This document shows, one piece after another, positions 11,757 to 24,790 of a stretch of 64,000 nt of DNA. Within the stretch, counting starts at the first letter, position 1; each line of letters begins with the position of its first letter. The stretch covers positions 44,641,648 to 44,705,647 of the forward strand of contig OZ038312.1 in the NCBI GenBank assembly GCA_964035775.1. Reading direction: 5' to 3'. Source of the stretch: Osedax frankpressi (Eukaryota > Annelida > Polychaeta > Sabellida > Siboglinidae). The notes below the pieces were generated by a model. The model searched no databases. It worked only from the letters and a program-made list of their open reading frames with translations, and was not told where the DNA came from. Both the position numbers and the translations under genes were made by a program.

Positions 11757-13398
11757 TACATACGAATGATAATTAAATAATATTTTATATTTGCATAAAT
11801 ATTATTATTTCTTAAATAAATATGAATTTCAACAGACTGCGCCAACAAGGATGTTGATTTCTTAGCTGATGATTGCGATGCCAATTGCTTCTATACTTGT
11901 GAAATGGTCGGAGGTGTCTACACCGGAGTCCGCCGTTGTTGCAACCCTTGCGAACTATGGAGCCAAGATATCCTCACTTGCTTGTACGACGAATCTAATC
12001 CAGGATGCGTATTCAAGCCAACCACTGAATTCCCAGGTATAATTATATTTTTATTATTAATTAGATAGCATGCAATATTATTTTAAACTCTTATTTAACA
12101 ATTTGTTTAATTTAAACTTTCATATCTTCCATCTAATGATTTTATCTTACCGATGTTAAACACTAAATGCATTTCAGTATGCGACCTCCTAGTTGGACCC
12201 AACCCGTACACTTTCATTAATGATGGAACCGAGGTAGCCTGCGCCGTTGGAACTTCTTTCAACCTTACACTATGTACTTGTCAAGAAGATTCTTCCAATC
12301 CATGTTAATACTAGACAGAAATATTAATATATTAAGCTGGTATGATTTAAATATATCTGTTTTGTATAAATATTTGATTAACGTTTATAAAATATTTTAA
12401 AATCGTCTAAACAGTACAAGTGGATGCCCAAGTGACGTGTTTGACATTCGATGAAGGATACGACAAACTACAGGGTTCACATGGAGTTTACGTACAATCC
12501 TCGAACGTAGAAGTTGTGTCCGCCTGTACTGTTGCCGGTGGTAACTGCGGATACTTCAACGCCTCCGTCGGCTCATTCTTGTCCATACCATTATTCGCTA
12601 ACAACATGGATGCTTACACAGCATTTTCTCTTTCGTTCTTCGTGAAGCGAACTTCTGGTGTAGCAGGCGTACAGGTTAGTTTTATTTATTCATTTCTCAT
12701 AACCAATGTATTACTAAATGTCTAGTTTATTGTTTATTTTTAAAGTTAATGTTATTAATTCAATTTAACATAGGGATTGGTAAACAACGGAGATTGTGGA
12801 ATTGAAAGTTCATTCGACTTATTGTCTAGTGCCAATTCAGTATCCGTTACTGTCCGCAATACCTCAGATTCCACAGCTTCATTCAGTTCCTTAACAGTTA
12901 GTATTTATATAACTTTTTGGAAATTATTATAACTTAATATTTAAGTAAATTATTAAAAGATATACATAATTTGAGGTATATAAAATAACTTCACAAATAT
13001 GATACAATATTTTGAGAATGATTAATTAATTTGTAGACCGTTGATGGAGATTTCGTTCACGTTGCTGTAGTTTTCGATGGTTCCTCCGTGTCCACATATG
13101 TAGCCGGAAACTTTGTCTCTGTCAAGGAACTTGATGGAAAGGTGAAACGTGTCTACCACCCTATGGTTCTCGGAACTACCGTATGCGGTACCCCCAACTA
13201 CTTCCAGGGATTCTTGGATACCGTTAGTTCCATTAATTGAATATCTCAATTCTATAAGTAAGCATCAAATGAACTTAGCTGACATTAAATTAATTACACC
13301 AAACACTTTCATAGGTTAGCTTCGCTAAAGTTGCCTTCTCCCCAGCTCAAGTTGCCGATTTGGCTACTAACCAAGGCAAATGCCTCCCAACTGTATAA
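11580..13398 (+). CDS. Pif/BMSP-like secreted shell-matrix protein, copy 2 (complete)
   Basis: Best reference copy: exons 11580-11658, 11836-12036, 12178-12303, 12415-12674, 12774-12896, 13037-13222, 13315-13398. The 1059 coding bases give 352 residues. The start ATG lies about 50 bases downstream of a TATA box and opens a clear signal peptide (cleavage near SQA-C). Residues ~27-136 form two cysteine-rich, chitin-binding-like segments; the first ends SNPGC. Residues ~141-350 form a laminin-G/ConA-like jelly roll. The first three introns are phase 1 and the last three phase 0. Exon 4 begins LQVDAQVTCLTF. Intron 1 holds a long (TA)n tract. AATAAA follows the stop by about 35 bases. Family knowledge points to an extracellular chitin-associated matrix protein; a von Willebrand A domain, present in full-length Pif, is absent here. 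An alternative is a secreted lectin-like immune protein. Confidence 0.88.
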
Positions 13399-13433
13399 AT
13401 AACATAATGCTGAAAACAATATCTGATTCATTT

Positions 13434-13439
13434 AATAAA
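13434..13439 (+). terminator. Poly(A) signal, Pif-like copy 2
   Basis: AATAAA about 36 bases after the TAA of copy 2. Confidence 0.6.
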
Positions 13440-13484
13440 AAAATGAAGGACATTTATTTTCAATTTATATTATAAAATATAATG

Positions 13485-13544
<60 letters not shown>

Positions 13545-14321
13545 CACAACAATAAAATATAAAAATTAAGAGTCATTGATAAATATAAGTAAAAGATAAA
13601 TAATAATTAAATTTTAAAAAAACTCTAGAGATGTATTAATATGATAAAATACAATATAATCAAAATAATACAAATTACTTTACAATTGATAATGTTAAAA
13701 ATCAAAAATATATAATTTAAGAAAAAAGTATGTAATTTATGCGTATAATAAAATGTAATATTGTAAAAAAAAATAATAACATTCTTGAAAATTGGTAAAA
13801 CGTTTAAAATTATTTATATAAGTATACATTATCAAAATGTATGATATTATGTATGTCTTATTTTCTATAATTATAATGAATCCGAATCATGAATCCGATA
13901 AATAACTAATCTATCTCGAATAATATTTAACTTTGATTTGGAATATATTTCACGATATATTCTGAAGACTTCGCCATACTATCTACGAGTAAATACTCTC
14001 GAAGCTTATCATCGAGTATAATCGTCAGTCTGTCTACAATTCAAAGTGAATATTTGCAACTCATAAAGTATAAAATCGGGTGTCCAAAATATTTCATGTA
14101 ATACTTTAGGAACCTTTACCAACTGGAACTATCCGAAAACGAAATATACAGAGGAATTCTAATTTAGATACAAAATAAGTATGATATAAGGATGAATATA
14201 TAATTGAAAATTCTTATATTCATCGAGATCAATTATGTTCAGTTATTTTCAGGACGATTTCTGAAATCTACTAACCACAAATAAGCGAAATGAGAAATGT
14301 CTAGTTATATATAATCGTTTT

Positions 14322-14375
<54 letters not shown>

Positions 14376-14760
14376 TATATATATATCAGAATATATATAT
14401 ATAATTATTTAAATTTAATTCGTAGACAGAAAAGTGAGTTTAAAATAATATTATAGTTCTGGAATATCTAAAATATACACCCGTAAATATTTGTATAGGA
14501 CTATGTGTCTTTTAAATGAAATAATTAAAATTTAAATATATATTTACTGGTCTAAATTTAGTGATATCAAATGTATTTCTATTTATCATGAATTATGGTA
14601 GAAAATTTGGTATCAATCTAATTTTAATAATTTTAATGAAAATAATCTTCTGCGTGTTTAAATAATTATGTAATATGTTTTATATAATTACTTTTTTATT
14701 TAAATGTAATATAGATAATAATAAATTTTATTAAATTTATCTTAAAATTAAAATTATTAT

Positions 14761-14801
<41 letters not shown>

Positions 14802-15274
14802 ATTCGACGTTTAAAAAACACAATGAAAATAAATGTTCTTCAATTATTTATTTAATCAGGTAGGGTTTTCAGTCTTTTATTAAATTATTTTTAAAAATTA
14901 TTTACCAGTATCTATTTCCTATATATTTATACTAAAATGTTATATACCATTTTATTTATACTACAATTTATACTAAATTAATATTTACTTGGTTTTATCT
15001 TTTTTTTCAAAACATTTTAGAGTTATTTTTAACAATTTAGGAAACATACTTAAAGAGGACATTTGCATACATTTGTCATTAACTTTTATTTGTCATCCAA
15101 TTTGCATTTATTTCTTTTAATATTTCTTGTTAGTGTAAACAGGACGTATTCAGTGTATCCAATATATTGATTATTATTAGTAACAAACATACATAAATCT
15201 ATCGTCGATATCTCGATAACTTTTTTAGTTTCATATCTTCCTGAATATTTCCAATTTATATCATAAATATAGAA

Positions 15275-15329
<55 letters not shown>

Positions 15330-16025
15330 CAACAATAAAATATAAAAATTAAAAGTTATTATATATTATAAATATAAGTAAAAGATAAATAAAATGTTAT
15401 ATACAATTTTATTACAAATAGGATACAAGTAGATACTGGTTAATACATGTTTTTACATGATTCAACATTGAAGAAAGTAATTTTATGAAGGTGTATGAAT
15501 ATGATAAAATACAATATAATAAAAAATAATAAAAATTACTTGACAATTGATAATGTTAAAAATGATTGCAAAAATGTAAAATTATAGAAAAAAGTATGTA
15601 ATTCTAAATTGATTTTAAGAAGCGTATAATAAAATGAAATATAGAAAAAAAACAATAAAAAGCTTGAAAATTAGTAAAACGTTAAGGTTATTTTTAAATG
15701 TAATATTAAAAAAAGTTATGTAATTGTTTAATCAAAAAATATATATAGGATAATAATTCTTTAAAAAATGTAGTTACAAAATAGATACGAATTCTTAAAA
15801 AATAGTAGAGTAGTTTGTTAAGAGATTGATATTAAGTATTTTCAGAAAATATTTAATTATATTTAATTATTAAATATTATTTATAGATTATATACCATTA
15901 TTAAGTGTGTTCCATACAAATGCAAATATTTATTTACTTACATTACCTAAGTATATATACGTATATATTTACACATTTATCCATCATTTATAATTTTATT
16001 TATCTTATTTAATTAATATTTTAAT

Positions 16026-16071
16026 ATGCGGTCCCCCCAACTACTTCCAGTGATTCTTGGATATAATTAGT
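16026..16071 (+). pseudogene. Relic of Pif-like exon 6 (3' end), unit 2
   Basis: Same relic as at 4439-4484, with the same substitutions, in the equivalent place of the second duplication unit. The gene loss therefore came before the large tandem duplication. Confidence 0.7.
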
Positions 16072-16093
16072 TAAATATTAATTTGATATGTTA

Positions 16094-16134
<41 letters not shown>

Positions 16135-16995
16135 TATATGCATTATTATTGTATTGGATTCTGATTTGGGGAAGATATAAAACTAAAAAATGTTATCGAG
16201 TCATCGACCATCAACGTAATGTATGTGTTTTACTTATAGTAATCAATACATTGGATACTTCTTGTTTAAATTATCAAGTAATAGTAATAGAAATAAATAC
16301 AAATAAAATATAAATTTGATTAAACATATATTATAAATAATTAACATTTTATTACATCAAAACAATAAAATATATAAATTAAAATGAATGATAAATATAA
16401 TTAAAATTCCTCTATAAGTATAATAATTAAATTGTTAAAAAAGATTCTTAAATATTTAAAATAAAACAAATAAAACAAATAAGTAATGCAATAAAAATTG
16501 TAGTATAAATAAAATGGTATACAAAAGTATCGTACAAATATGTAGAATAGAAAAAGATATTGATTAAATGAACATTTTTTATATTATTCATTATTGAAGA
16601 AATCTATTTTAAAAAGGTGATTGTATTATAATGACATCCGATTTTATTAGAGTTTAGAAGGATACGATTATTTATACTTCTGGTATCTCAAGGTTTATGA
16701 TTTATTAAAAACATATAATTTATTGCGCCATTTTTGTATAGAATATTGTAAACATAAATTCACGTATAATATAATTTACTAGATCGTTATATTTTAAAAA
16801 CTAATTTTCTTTTGAAGTAAATAGTTTGTATATGACTTTAAATATTTCCACACACAATAGAAAAATATTTAATATTACGAATACATATTGATTTATAAAT
16901 GTGCATTAATGCTTTTTTATTACTACTTTTTAAAATATTACTATAGCATGGTGAATTTTAAATTTTAAATAAAAGTGTTGTATCATCAGTAAACT

Positions 16996-17041
<46 letters not shown>

Positions 17042-17700
17042 TGGTATCTCCATAGGTATTTTCTGATACAGTACATGTAATTTTAATGATATTTTAGATT
17101 CTATATAGTAACTTATATATTAATTTGTATTTTTTACAATGTATAACTTAAAGAGAAAATTTATTTTTATAAGTCCCGTATTTTATTTTTTATCATTTTT
17201 GGATTAATTATATAATGTGAATATATATTAAATAATTAAAAAGACAATACAAGATATCTAATCGCAACTTATTATTTAGTTATCCATATTTAAATTGAGA
17301 ACAATATTGCTAGTTACAATTGAACAGTTATTAAGCTGTAAAAGTAATTATGAATATTATGGTTAACCCGTATGTAGCCAAATCAGAAGTTCATATTAGT
17401 TCATTAATAACGATAGCGAAATGTGTTGAATTAATTGATAACTAGGGAGGAGATAACTTGGACCATTTCATACGGAATTGAATATTTTAATGCTATATAT
17501 GTTTATCTTTACAAGATATAAATATGTGTTTTATGTAATCAGCTGAGATATTTTAATAACATAAGATTATATTTCAAATGAAATATAATTCTTTGATTTA
17601 CAATAATTAATTCAATGTTATTTATGTAATATTTAATTTTATAATATATTACAAATGTAGATTTAATTTAACTATAATATTATATATATATAATACAATT

Positions 17701-17890
17701 TGGGTAATAAATCCGAGCGTAGCGCCAGCAAATGGCCGTAGTTAATTGGATAATAAAGTACGGGGGCGGGCTAAATTTGTTTATTTTTACAAAATTGTTC
17801 TCCCCCTGAAAATGTCTTTAAAATCCCTTTTAGGCGATCGTCGTGGAACGGGGTAACGAGTTTTAAAATTTGTAAATCGGTTAAGTATGC
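17701..17890. other. GC-rich island in unit 2 spacer
   Basis: Counterpart of 6121-6320, with the C run reduced to about five and a few substitutions. The variation falls mainly in the homopolymer. Confidence 0.45.
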
Positions 17891-17907
17891 TTAAGTTATA
17901 TATACCA

Positions 17908-18480
17908 GGTTAAGTTCATATACTATAATTATAATGTTTGGTTTATGTTTTTCGGTTTGGATTCGGTTTTGGAATTTGTTTTAGGTTTGGGCTTGGGCTT
18001 TAGGTTTTGAGTTTGGGTTTTGGTTAGGTTCTGTGTTCGTTTTTTTGTATACATTAAATAAATATAATGTCAGGCTATATTCATATATTATAATTATATT
18101 GTTTAAGTTTAATTTTGGTTTTTGTTGTGAGTTTAGTTTTGAATTTTGATTTGGTTCTATAATGGTTTTTTTGAATAAATTAAATTAAATCTAATATCAG
18201 GTTATGTTCATATACTATAATTATAGTATTTGTTGTTTGCGTTTGGGTTTGGTCGTGTGGGTTTTTTTTCAATACATTAAAATACATTTGATGACATGCT
18301 ATATTTATACACTATAATTATACAGTTTTAGTTTATGTTTTGAGCTTATATTTGGTTTTAGATTAGTCTTAGATTTAGTTTGTATTTAAGTTTGTTTAGG
18401 GTTTAGGTATGAATTAGATTATAGACTCGTGTTTAGGTTTAACTTAGTTGTGCTGATATACATTAAAACTAAAGATCAAA
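17908..18480. repeat. G/T-rich tandem repeat, unit 2
   Basis: Second copy of the 6332-6900 array with the same four subunits and few differences. Confidence 0.65.
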
Positions 18481-19691
18481 GCATGACTACTCTACTATAT
18501 TAATTTACTAAATATATAATGGTTACTGTGTTATATATAGTATATATTATATGAGGCAAGGGTTTTTATCTGTGTATGAGTTTAGTTCTGAGTGGGTTTT
18601 TTAAAAATAAATAAGATTCTAGAATATGTTCTCATCCTCAGATTTGCAATAAATCTATATACATTTATATATACATAACATATTAGTTATTGATAATTGT
18701 GAACAAAATGCACCAACACCCAGCATATAGAATATATAAATTGCACTAGGCTGCAATATTATGGTACAGAAAATTTGTAATAATTTTTTATATATTTTTT
18801 ATTAATATTTTTATTATTTATTTTATTTTAACCTCCTAACTTACTATATTATTTAAAAATGGATTGAATTTATTATTTTATAATATTTATAACAAACAAC
18901 TTTAAACATATCTACAATAATTATGAATCATAAGTGAAAGTACACGATGTATACACGATTTCATCGTCTAATACGATATATCATACAGTAGTGACGATAG
19001 AGGTTAATTGTCAAACAATTGGGACATATTAGCTGAACCTACATACGTATGTTATGTGATTAGTTGGTCTACATTATCTTTAACTGTGAATAATGGGCTG
19101 AAATTGAAACATAAATTTGAATATATTTATAACATTTGAGTTCGTCATAATTTAATATTGTATTACAATTTTACAGAATACGATATATATGATATCGTAT
19201 CAAATTTATAATAACACAAGTATATATTTTATGTATGCATAACTAAGTTAGTTCAAATATAAACAATTTCTTATTAATAATATCCTACTTACAATTTTAG
19301 ATTTATTCGTAAAAAATATACATAAATATGTGATATTTAATACAAGTAATAAGAAATGTTCAGTCAACAATTTTACTCAAATATTTCCACAACATAAATA
19401 TATATTCAAATAATGAATTCATATAATGCAAAATAGAACATTTGATTAATATTTACAATTTTCAACTATTTATAAATGATCCAATTATTCTAATTAAGTA
19501 AATGTCTTTAATACATCTTGGAATTATATACGTCTTAGAAAGTCAGAATACTTGAGGCTGATAAGCCAATAACTGCGTATCTCAATAACCTACATATCCT
19601 AGCCTTGTCAGTAATAAAGTAACAAGAATAAAGTAATCATTTTTGTAAGAGAAATGGTAATAGAAATATGGATATTTAGTAAATTAAAGAT

Positions 19692-20106
19692 ATGAAACTA
19701 ATAGAATTACAGTTGGAGATGATGTTATATTCAGATGATAGTTTAGAACCAAGTATGATTCCAAATTATTGAACTTGGGGAGATAGATTGATAGAGGAGG
19801 AGTTAATTGCAATTGAAATATCAGATATTATATTTACTAGTTCTAATTTAGAAAATATAGTATTTTATATTTTGGATATATTCAGATCTAGATAATTAGA
19901 TGAAAACGTAGAATTAAGAAGTCATTACCTCCTCCAGAGGATTGATAGAATGGAGTTGTGAATTTTATCAGGAAATTCGTATTATATTTGAAAATTATTT
20001 GCAAGATATTATATTTAAAGTTTTAGAAAGAAGATACGATAGATGAGAGGAAGTATATATAATGAGAATACAAGTTATTTGCTTTGGATATAATAAGCAG
20101 AATTAA
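19692..20106 (+). pseudogene. Decayed ORF of unknown origin, unit 2
   Basis: Copy of 8402-8812. It keeps the same stops and adds a four-base insertion after SHY, which shifts the frame. There is no sign of selection to keep it open. Confidence 0.4.
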
Positions 20107-20895
20107 GAGTAATGATTTATATATTATCGTATAATATCAATTTTAGTTTGTATATTAGTATGTACATATTAGTACCACGTGAAATGCATACGAATGTGAT
20201 AAATTTGCATTGAATAAATCTTACTATCTTACTAAGTAGGAAGCGAGCATATAAGTTATATATAAATATGTATCAGCTACTTGTATCACAATATTGCCAG
20301 CTAAATGTCCTCCCACAATATAGTAATAGGTATATATACTAGGAATTGTATACATTGAATATATTTGTGTAATACAATTTCAATAAATGATCTATTTTTG
20401 ATACATATGCCAAAATAGACATGCATATACAACCTTCGTTACAGTATTTAGTTATTGATAATCAATGATTAATTATAATATAAATATTATAATTAATACT
20501 TTTATTTTATAACTCTTATCATGATTTAATCAAAGTTATATATCATGAATAATTTAAAAAATACCAATTTATATTTATGATAATAGTAAATATTATAATA
20601 ATTATTGTAAATTTTCTTGTTTAATTTTTTTATTATATTTCAAATGAATATTAGAAGAGTTTAGAATGTAATCTATACTATATAATATGTAGTTAAATCT
20701 CATATATTTCATTATATTTCAAATAATTATTAGTAGAGTTTAGATTGTAATTTGATCACATATATATTTATATAACTTATCTGATTAGATAATATGTAGG
20801 TAAATCTCATACATCAACTACTATTTAATGAATTCATAATCTATTTATCATTTTAAATGCCTGTAATATGATCTTTATTTTACTCGTCAGATCAC

Positions 20896-20903
20896 TATAT
20901 AAA
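20896..20903 (+). promoter_or_regulatory. TATA box of Pif-like copy 3
   Basis: TATATAAA about 50 bases before the ATG at 20953, in the context CACTATATAAAGAAACTCAA shared with copies 2 and 4. Confidence 0.7.
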
Positions 20904-20952
20904 GAAACTCAAGTGAGATGTTAATTAATTCAATTCGAAACTTTAATTCAAG

Positions 20953-21082
20953 ATGAACACTTTCCACTGTACTTTGGCTTTCCTCGCTATAATTGCTATT
21001 TCGCAAGCATGTACACCTTTCACTCCAGCAGGTTTATTTATTTATATTTATAATATATAAATTTAGAAATTTTAGTAGATAA

Positions 21083-21135
<53 letters not shown>

Positions 21136-22802
21136 TACATACGAATGATAATTAAATAATATTTTATATTTGCATAAATATTATTATTTCTTAAATAAAT
21201 ATGAATTTCAACAGACTGCGCCAACAAGGATGTTGATTTCTTAGCTGATGATTGCGATGCCAATTGCTTCTATACTTGTGAAATGGTCGGAGGTGTCTAC
21301 ACCGGAGTCCGCCGTTGTTGCAACCCTTGCGAACTATGGAGCCAAGATATCCTCACTTGCTTGTACGACGAATCTAATCCAGGATGCGTATTCAAGCCAA
21401 CCACTGAATTCCCAGGTATAATTATATTTTTATTATTAATTAGATAGCATGCAATATTATTTTTAATTCTTATTTAATAATATGTTTAATTTCAACTTTC
21501 ATATCTTCCATCTAATGATTTTATCTTACCGATGTTAAACACTAAATGCATTTCAGTATGCGACCTCCTAGTTGGACCCAACCCGTACACTTTCATTAAT
21601 GATGGAACCGTGGTAGCCTGCGCCGTTGGAACTTCTTTCAACCTTACACTATGCACTTGTCAAGAAGATTCTTCCAATCCATGTTAATACTAGACTGAAA
21701 TATTAATATATTAAGCTGGTATGATTTAAATATATCTGTTTTATATAAATATTTGATTAACGTTTATAAAATATTTAAATCGTCTAAACAGTAAAAATGG
21801 ATGCCCAAGTGACGTGTTTGACTTTCGATGAAGGATACGACAACCTACAGGGTTCACATGGAGTTTACGTACAATCCTCGAACGTAGAAGTGGTGTCCGC
21901 CTGTACTGTTGCCGGTGGTAACTGCGGATACTTCAACGCCTCCGTCGGCTCATTCTTGTCCATACCATTATTCGCTAACAGCATGGATGCTTACACAGCA
22001 TTTTCTCTATCGTTCTTCGTGAAGCGAACTTCTGGTGTAGCAGGCGTACAGGTTAGCTTTATTTATTCATTTCTCATAACCAATGTATTACTAAATGTCT
22101 AGTTTATTGTTTATTTTTAAAGTTAATGTTATTAATTCAATTTAACATAGGGATTGGTAAACAACGGAGATTGTGGAATTGAAAGTTCATTCGACTTATT
22201 GTCTAGTGCCAATTCAGTATCCGTTACTGTCCGCAATACCTCAGATTCCACAGCTTCATTCAGTTCCTTAACAGTTAGTATTTACATAACTTTTTGGAAA
22301 TTATTATAACTTAATATTTAAGTAAATTATTAAGAGATATACATAATTTGAGGTATATAAAATAACTTCACAAATATGATACAATATTTTGATAATGATT
22401 AATTAATTTGTAGACCGTTGATGGAGATTTCGTTCACGTTGCTGTAGTTTTCGATGGTTCCTCCGTGTCCACATATGTAGCCGGAAGCTTTGTCTCTGTC
22501 AAGGAACTTGATGGAATGGTGAAACGTGTCTACCACCCTATGGTTCTCGGAACTACCGTATGCGGTACCCCCAACTACTTCCAGGGATTCTTGGATACCG
22601 TTAGTTCCATTAATTGAATATCTCAATTCTATAAGTAAGCATCAAATGAACTTAGCTGACATTAAATTAATTACACCAAACACTTTCATAGGTTAGCTTC
22701 GCTAAAGTTGCCTTCTCCCCAGCTCAAGTTGCCGATTTGGCTACTAACCAAGGCAAATGCCTCCCTCCAAATAATATAGTACCGAATAACTTACCTTTTT
22801 AA
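20953..22802 (+). CDS. Pif/BMSP-like secreted shell-matrix protein, copy 3 with altered C-terminus
   Basis: Exons 20953-21031, 21215-21415, 21557-21682, 21792-22051, 22151-22273, 22414-22599, 22692-22802. Same signal peptide, cysteine-rich region and LG-like domain as copy 2, with the first five introns and most flank also alike. The last exon diverges after KCLP: it reads on as PNNIVPNNLPF to a TAA at 22800-22802, giving 361 residues rather than 352. The 3' flank also switches here, to sequence like that near 4560-4800 rather than the flank of copies 1 and 2. Other changes include Val for Glu in exon 3 (GTVVACAVG), Asn for Lys in GYDNLQG and Ser for Asn in LFANSMDA. The intron 4 donor is GTTAGC. 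The reading frame is intact. Confidence 0.86.
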
Positions 22803-22855
22803 TTTAATAAAAAATTGAAGTGCATTTGTTTTCAATTGATATTATAAACATCGAA

Positions 22856-22892
<37 letters not shown>

Positions 22893-24192
22893 TAATTTGT
22901 ATTGTATTCAGATTTTTGGAAGATTTAGATCTAAAATAGTCGAGACATCGACCCTCAACTTAATATATACGTGTTACTAGCAATCAATACATTGGATACA
23001 CAGAATACTTCCGGTTTACGTTATCAAGAAATATTGATAGAAATAAATAAAAATAATATATAAATTGGATTAACATACATTATAAATAATAAACATTTTA
23101 CATTACAAATCAAAAACAATAAAATATACAAATTAAAATGAATGATAAATATAAGTAAAATTATAATTTATATTATTAAATTATTTAAATTATTATTATA
23201 TCATTTATTATTAAATTAACGTTATAAACGAAGAATATAATTTCCATAATATGATATAGCGGAAAGTAAAATTCGCAGTATGATGAATTTTCAACAACGT
23301 ATTCGTGTTACGGTAAACAGTTCTCAAATTACTATGAAATGAAATTATTTGCATTAACAAATGTTTGCTAACTAGGCCAGTAATTTGGGATTATGTTTTC
23401 TTGAACTACACTAAATAGGACAACATTCAGATTACTTAGTAAGTGTTACTAACTATCAGTGTTACTAATTATCATCTACCAAATGATAATGATTAAATGT
23501 AATGATTAAAAGAATGGAAATGTTTAAATATATAATAAAATAAAATAGTTTATATCTAATATAAAAATACATATGAAATATCAGTAGAATGAACGCTAAG
23601 AATGAATTTTTAATAATATGATATTAGGAACACTGGACCACGTTAATCCAATTCTAAATTATTCAACTATATATAGTTTTTTTTTATAAATATTAAGAAA
23701 AAGATACACAAATTATAATATGAATGTTTCTATATATATACGGTATGATACATATTTTGTATTATATTGTAGTTTACATTTAATTTGATATATTATTCGA
23801 GCATATATTTTTATAAATAAATGAAGGATATATATATAGTGTTATATACATATATATATATAAATACAATGTGTATACGATATACATATCTATCTAAATA
23901 AAGTATAAATCGAATATTGGTTATAACTAGTGTTTATGTACAGAATTTGCATCACAATACCAGTTTATTAATTTACAACAATTTATATTATTATTATAAA
24001 TATTTTTTTTAAATTACCGCGAATTTTCTCTAATCAATTTATTATAAAGCAATTAATTATTTAGAACAATAAAAATTGCAATTAGCGAATTTTAATTTAA
24101 AAATGAGAGTAACAATTAATTCCATTCCAAATTAACCTGCAGCCGAGCAACACATATTTTCTATTCACTTTTGAAATATTACAAACAAAGTT
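22803..24192. other. Copy 3 downstream flank and unique AT-rich spacer
   Basis: 22860-23160 resembles the flank at 4560-4800 and, more distantly, 51180-51340. From about 23200 the sequence is not repeated elsewhere in the window. No gene seen up to the two-exon candidate. Confidence 0.6.
22806..22811 (+). terminator. Poly(A) signal, Pif-like copy 3
   Basis: AATAAA only 4 bases after the shifted stop of copy 3. The C-terminal extension uses up what is 3' UTR in the other copies. Confidence 0.55.
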
Positions 24193-24414
24193 ATGACTAT
24201 TACCGAGAACCTGAATATCGCAATTGTTCACGATTGCCCGTGTATGAAGGAAGTGGTCAACATGTCGTCGGTTAAAGTCGGAGTAGCATTGGCTGGAGGA
24301 GCAGTGGCCGGCTACGTGTGCGGAATTGGTATCAAACGTATCTTTAAAGACGTACGTCAAGTGATTTTGTTGAAGAATACCAAAAGTAAATAATTAGGTT
24401 TGCCAAAACATCTT

Positions 24415-24460
<46 letters not shown>

Positions 24461-24790
24461 TATATGATGCGATGCTATTAATTAATATATTATTAATTAC
24501 CGTATTTTAATATCTTGCATATATATTCATTACGATAACGGTAATACATTTCATGGACAGTTCGAGACGGATACGGGTATGACCCAGTTCATGGGGATTC
24601 GCATGAAGACACCTGTTACCAAGTTGGTACCAACTGTACTAAGCTGTACCAAGTTGGTACTACCAACTGGTTCTTCTGTAGAGGATACACTCACGACTGG
24701 CGACTTTCCGCAGAACACGAAATCGCTATTTATCTCTTGCAAAATAAACAAAGAATTAGCAATTGTTTTTCGAATTACAATATTTTATAA
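24193..24790 (+). CDS. Unrecognised two-exon gene, membrane-anchored or secreted Cys-containing protein
   Basis: Exon 1 (24193-24385, possibly with upstream exons) and exon 2 (24561-24790) are much richer in G+C than their surroundings. The join is AAAA|GTAAAT to TGGACAG|TT, phase 1, making Ile and keeping the frame. Exon 1 carries a Gly/Ala/Val hydrophobic stretch (VGVALAGGAVAGYVCGIGI) followed by a basic KRIFKDVR. Exon 2 reads GYDPVHGDSHEDTCYQVGTN, then TTNWFFCRGYTHDWRLS and ends SNYNIL with TAA at 24788. It has four cysteines and a cluster of aromatic residues. The start could be 24193 (MTITENL) or 24262 (MSSVKVG); the later one puts the hydrophobic segment at the very N-terminus. I do not recognise the family. 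A (CA)/(TA) tract sits in the intron. Antisense ORFs over both exons are longer but need no splicing and look like shadows. Confidence 0.5.

Larger units (their letters stand above)
13399..20890. repeat. Segmental duplication unit 2, spacer
   Basis: Counterpart of the unit 1 spacer, shorter by the two deletions described there. It joins the promoter flank of copy 3 near 20275. (TA)n tracts lie near 13488, 14325, 14767, 15277, 16099 and 16999. The copy 3 promoter flank keeps about 110 bases (20700-20810) that copy 2 lacks. Confidence 0.8.

Noticed and set aside
24097-24360. 87-codon minus-strand ORF over the two-exon gene
   Set aside because: Antisense shadow; the sense frame has a better composition, a hydrophobic segment and matching splice sites.
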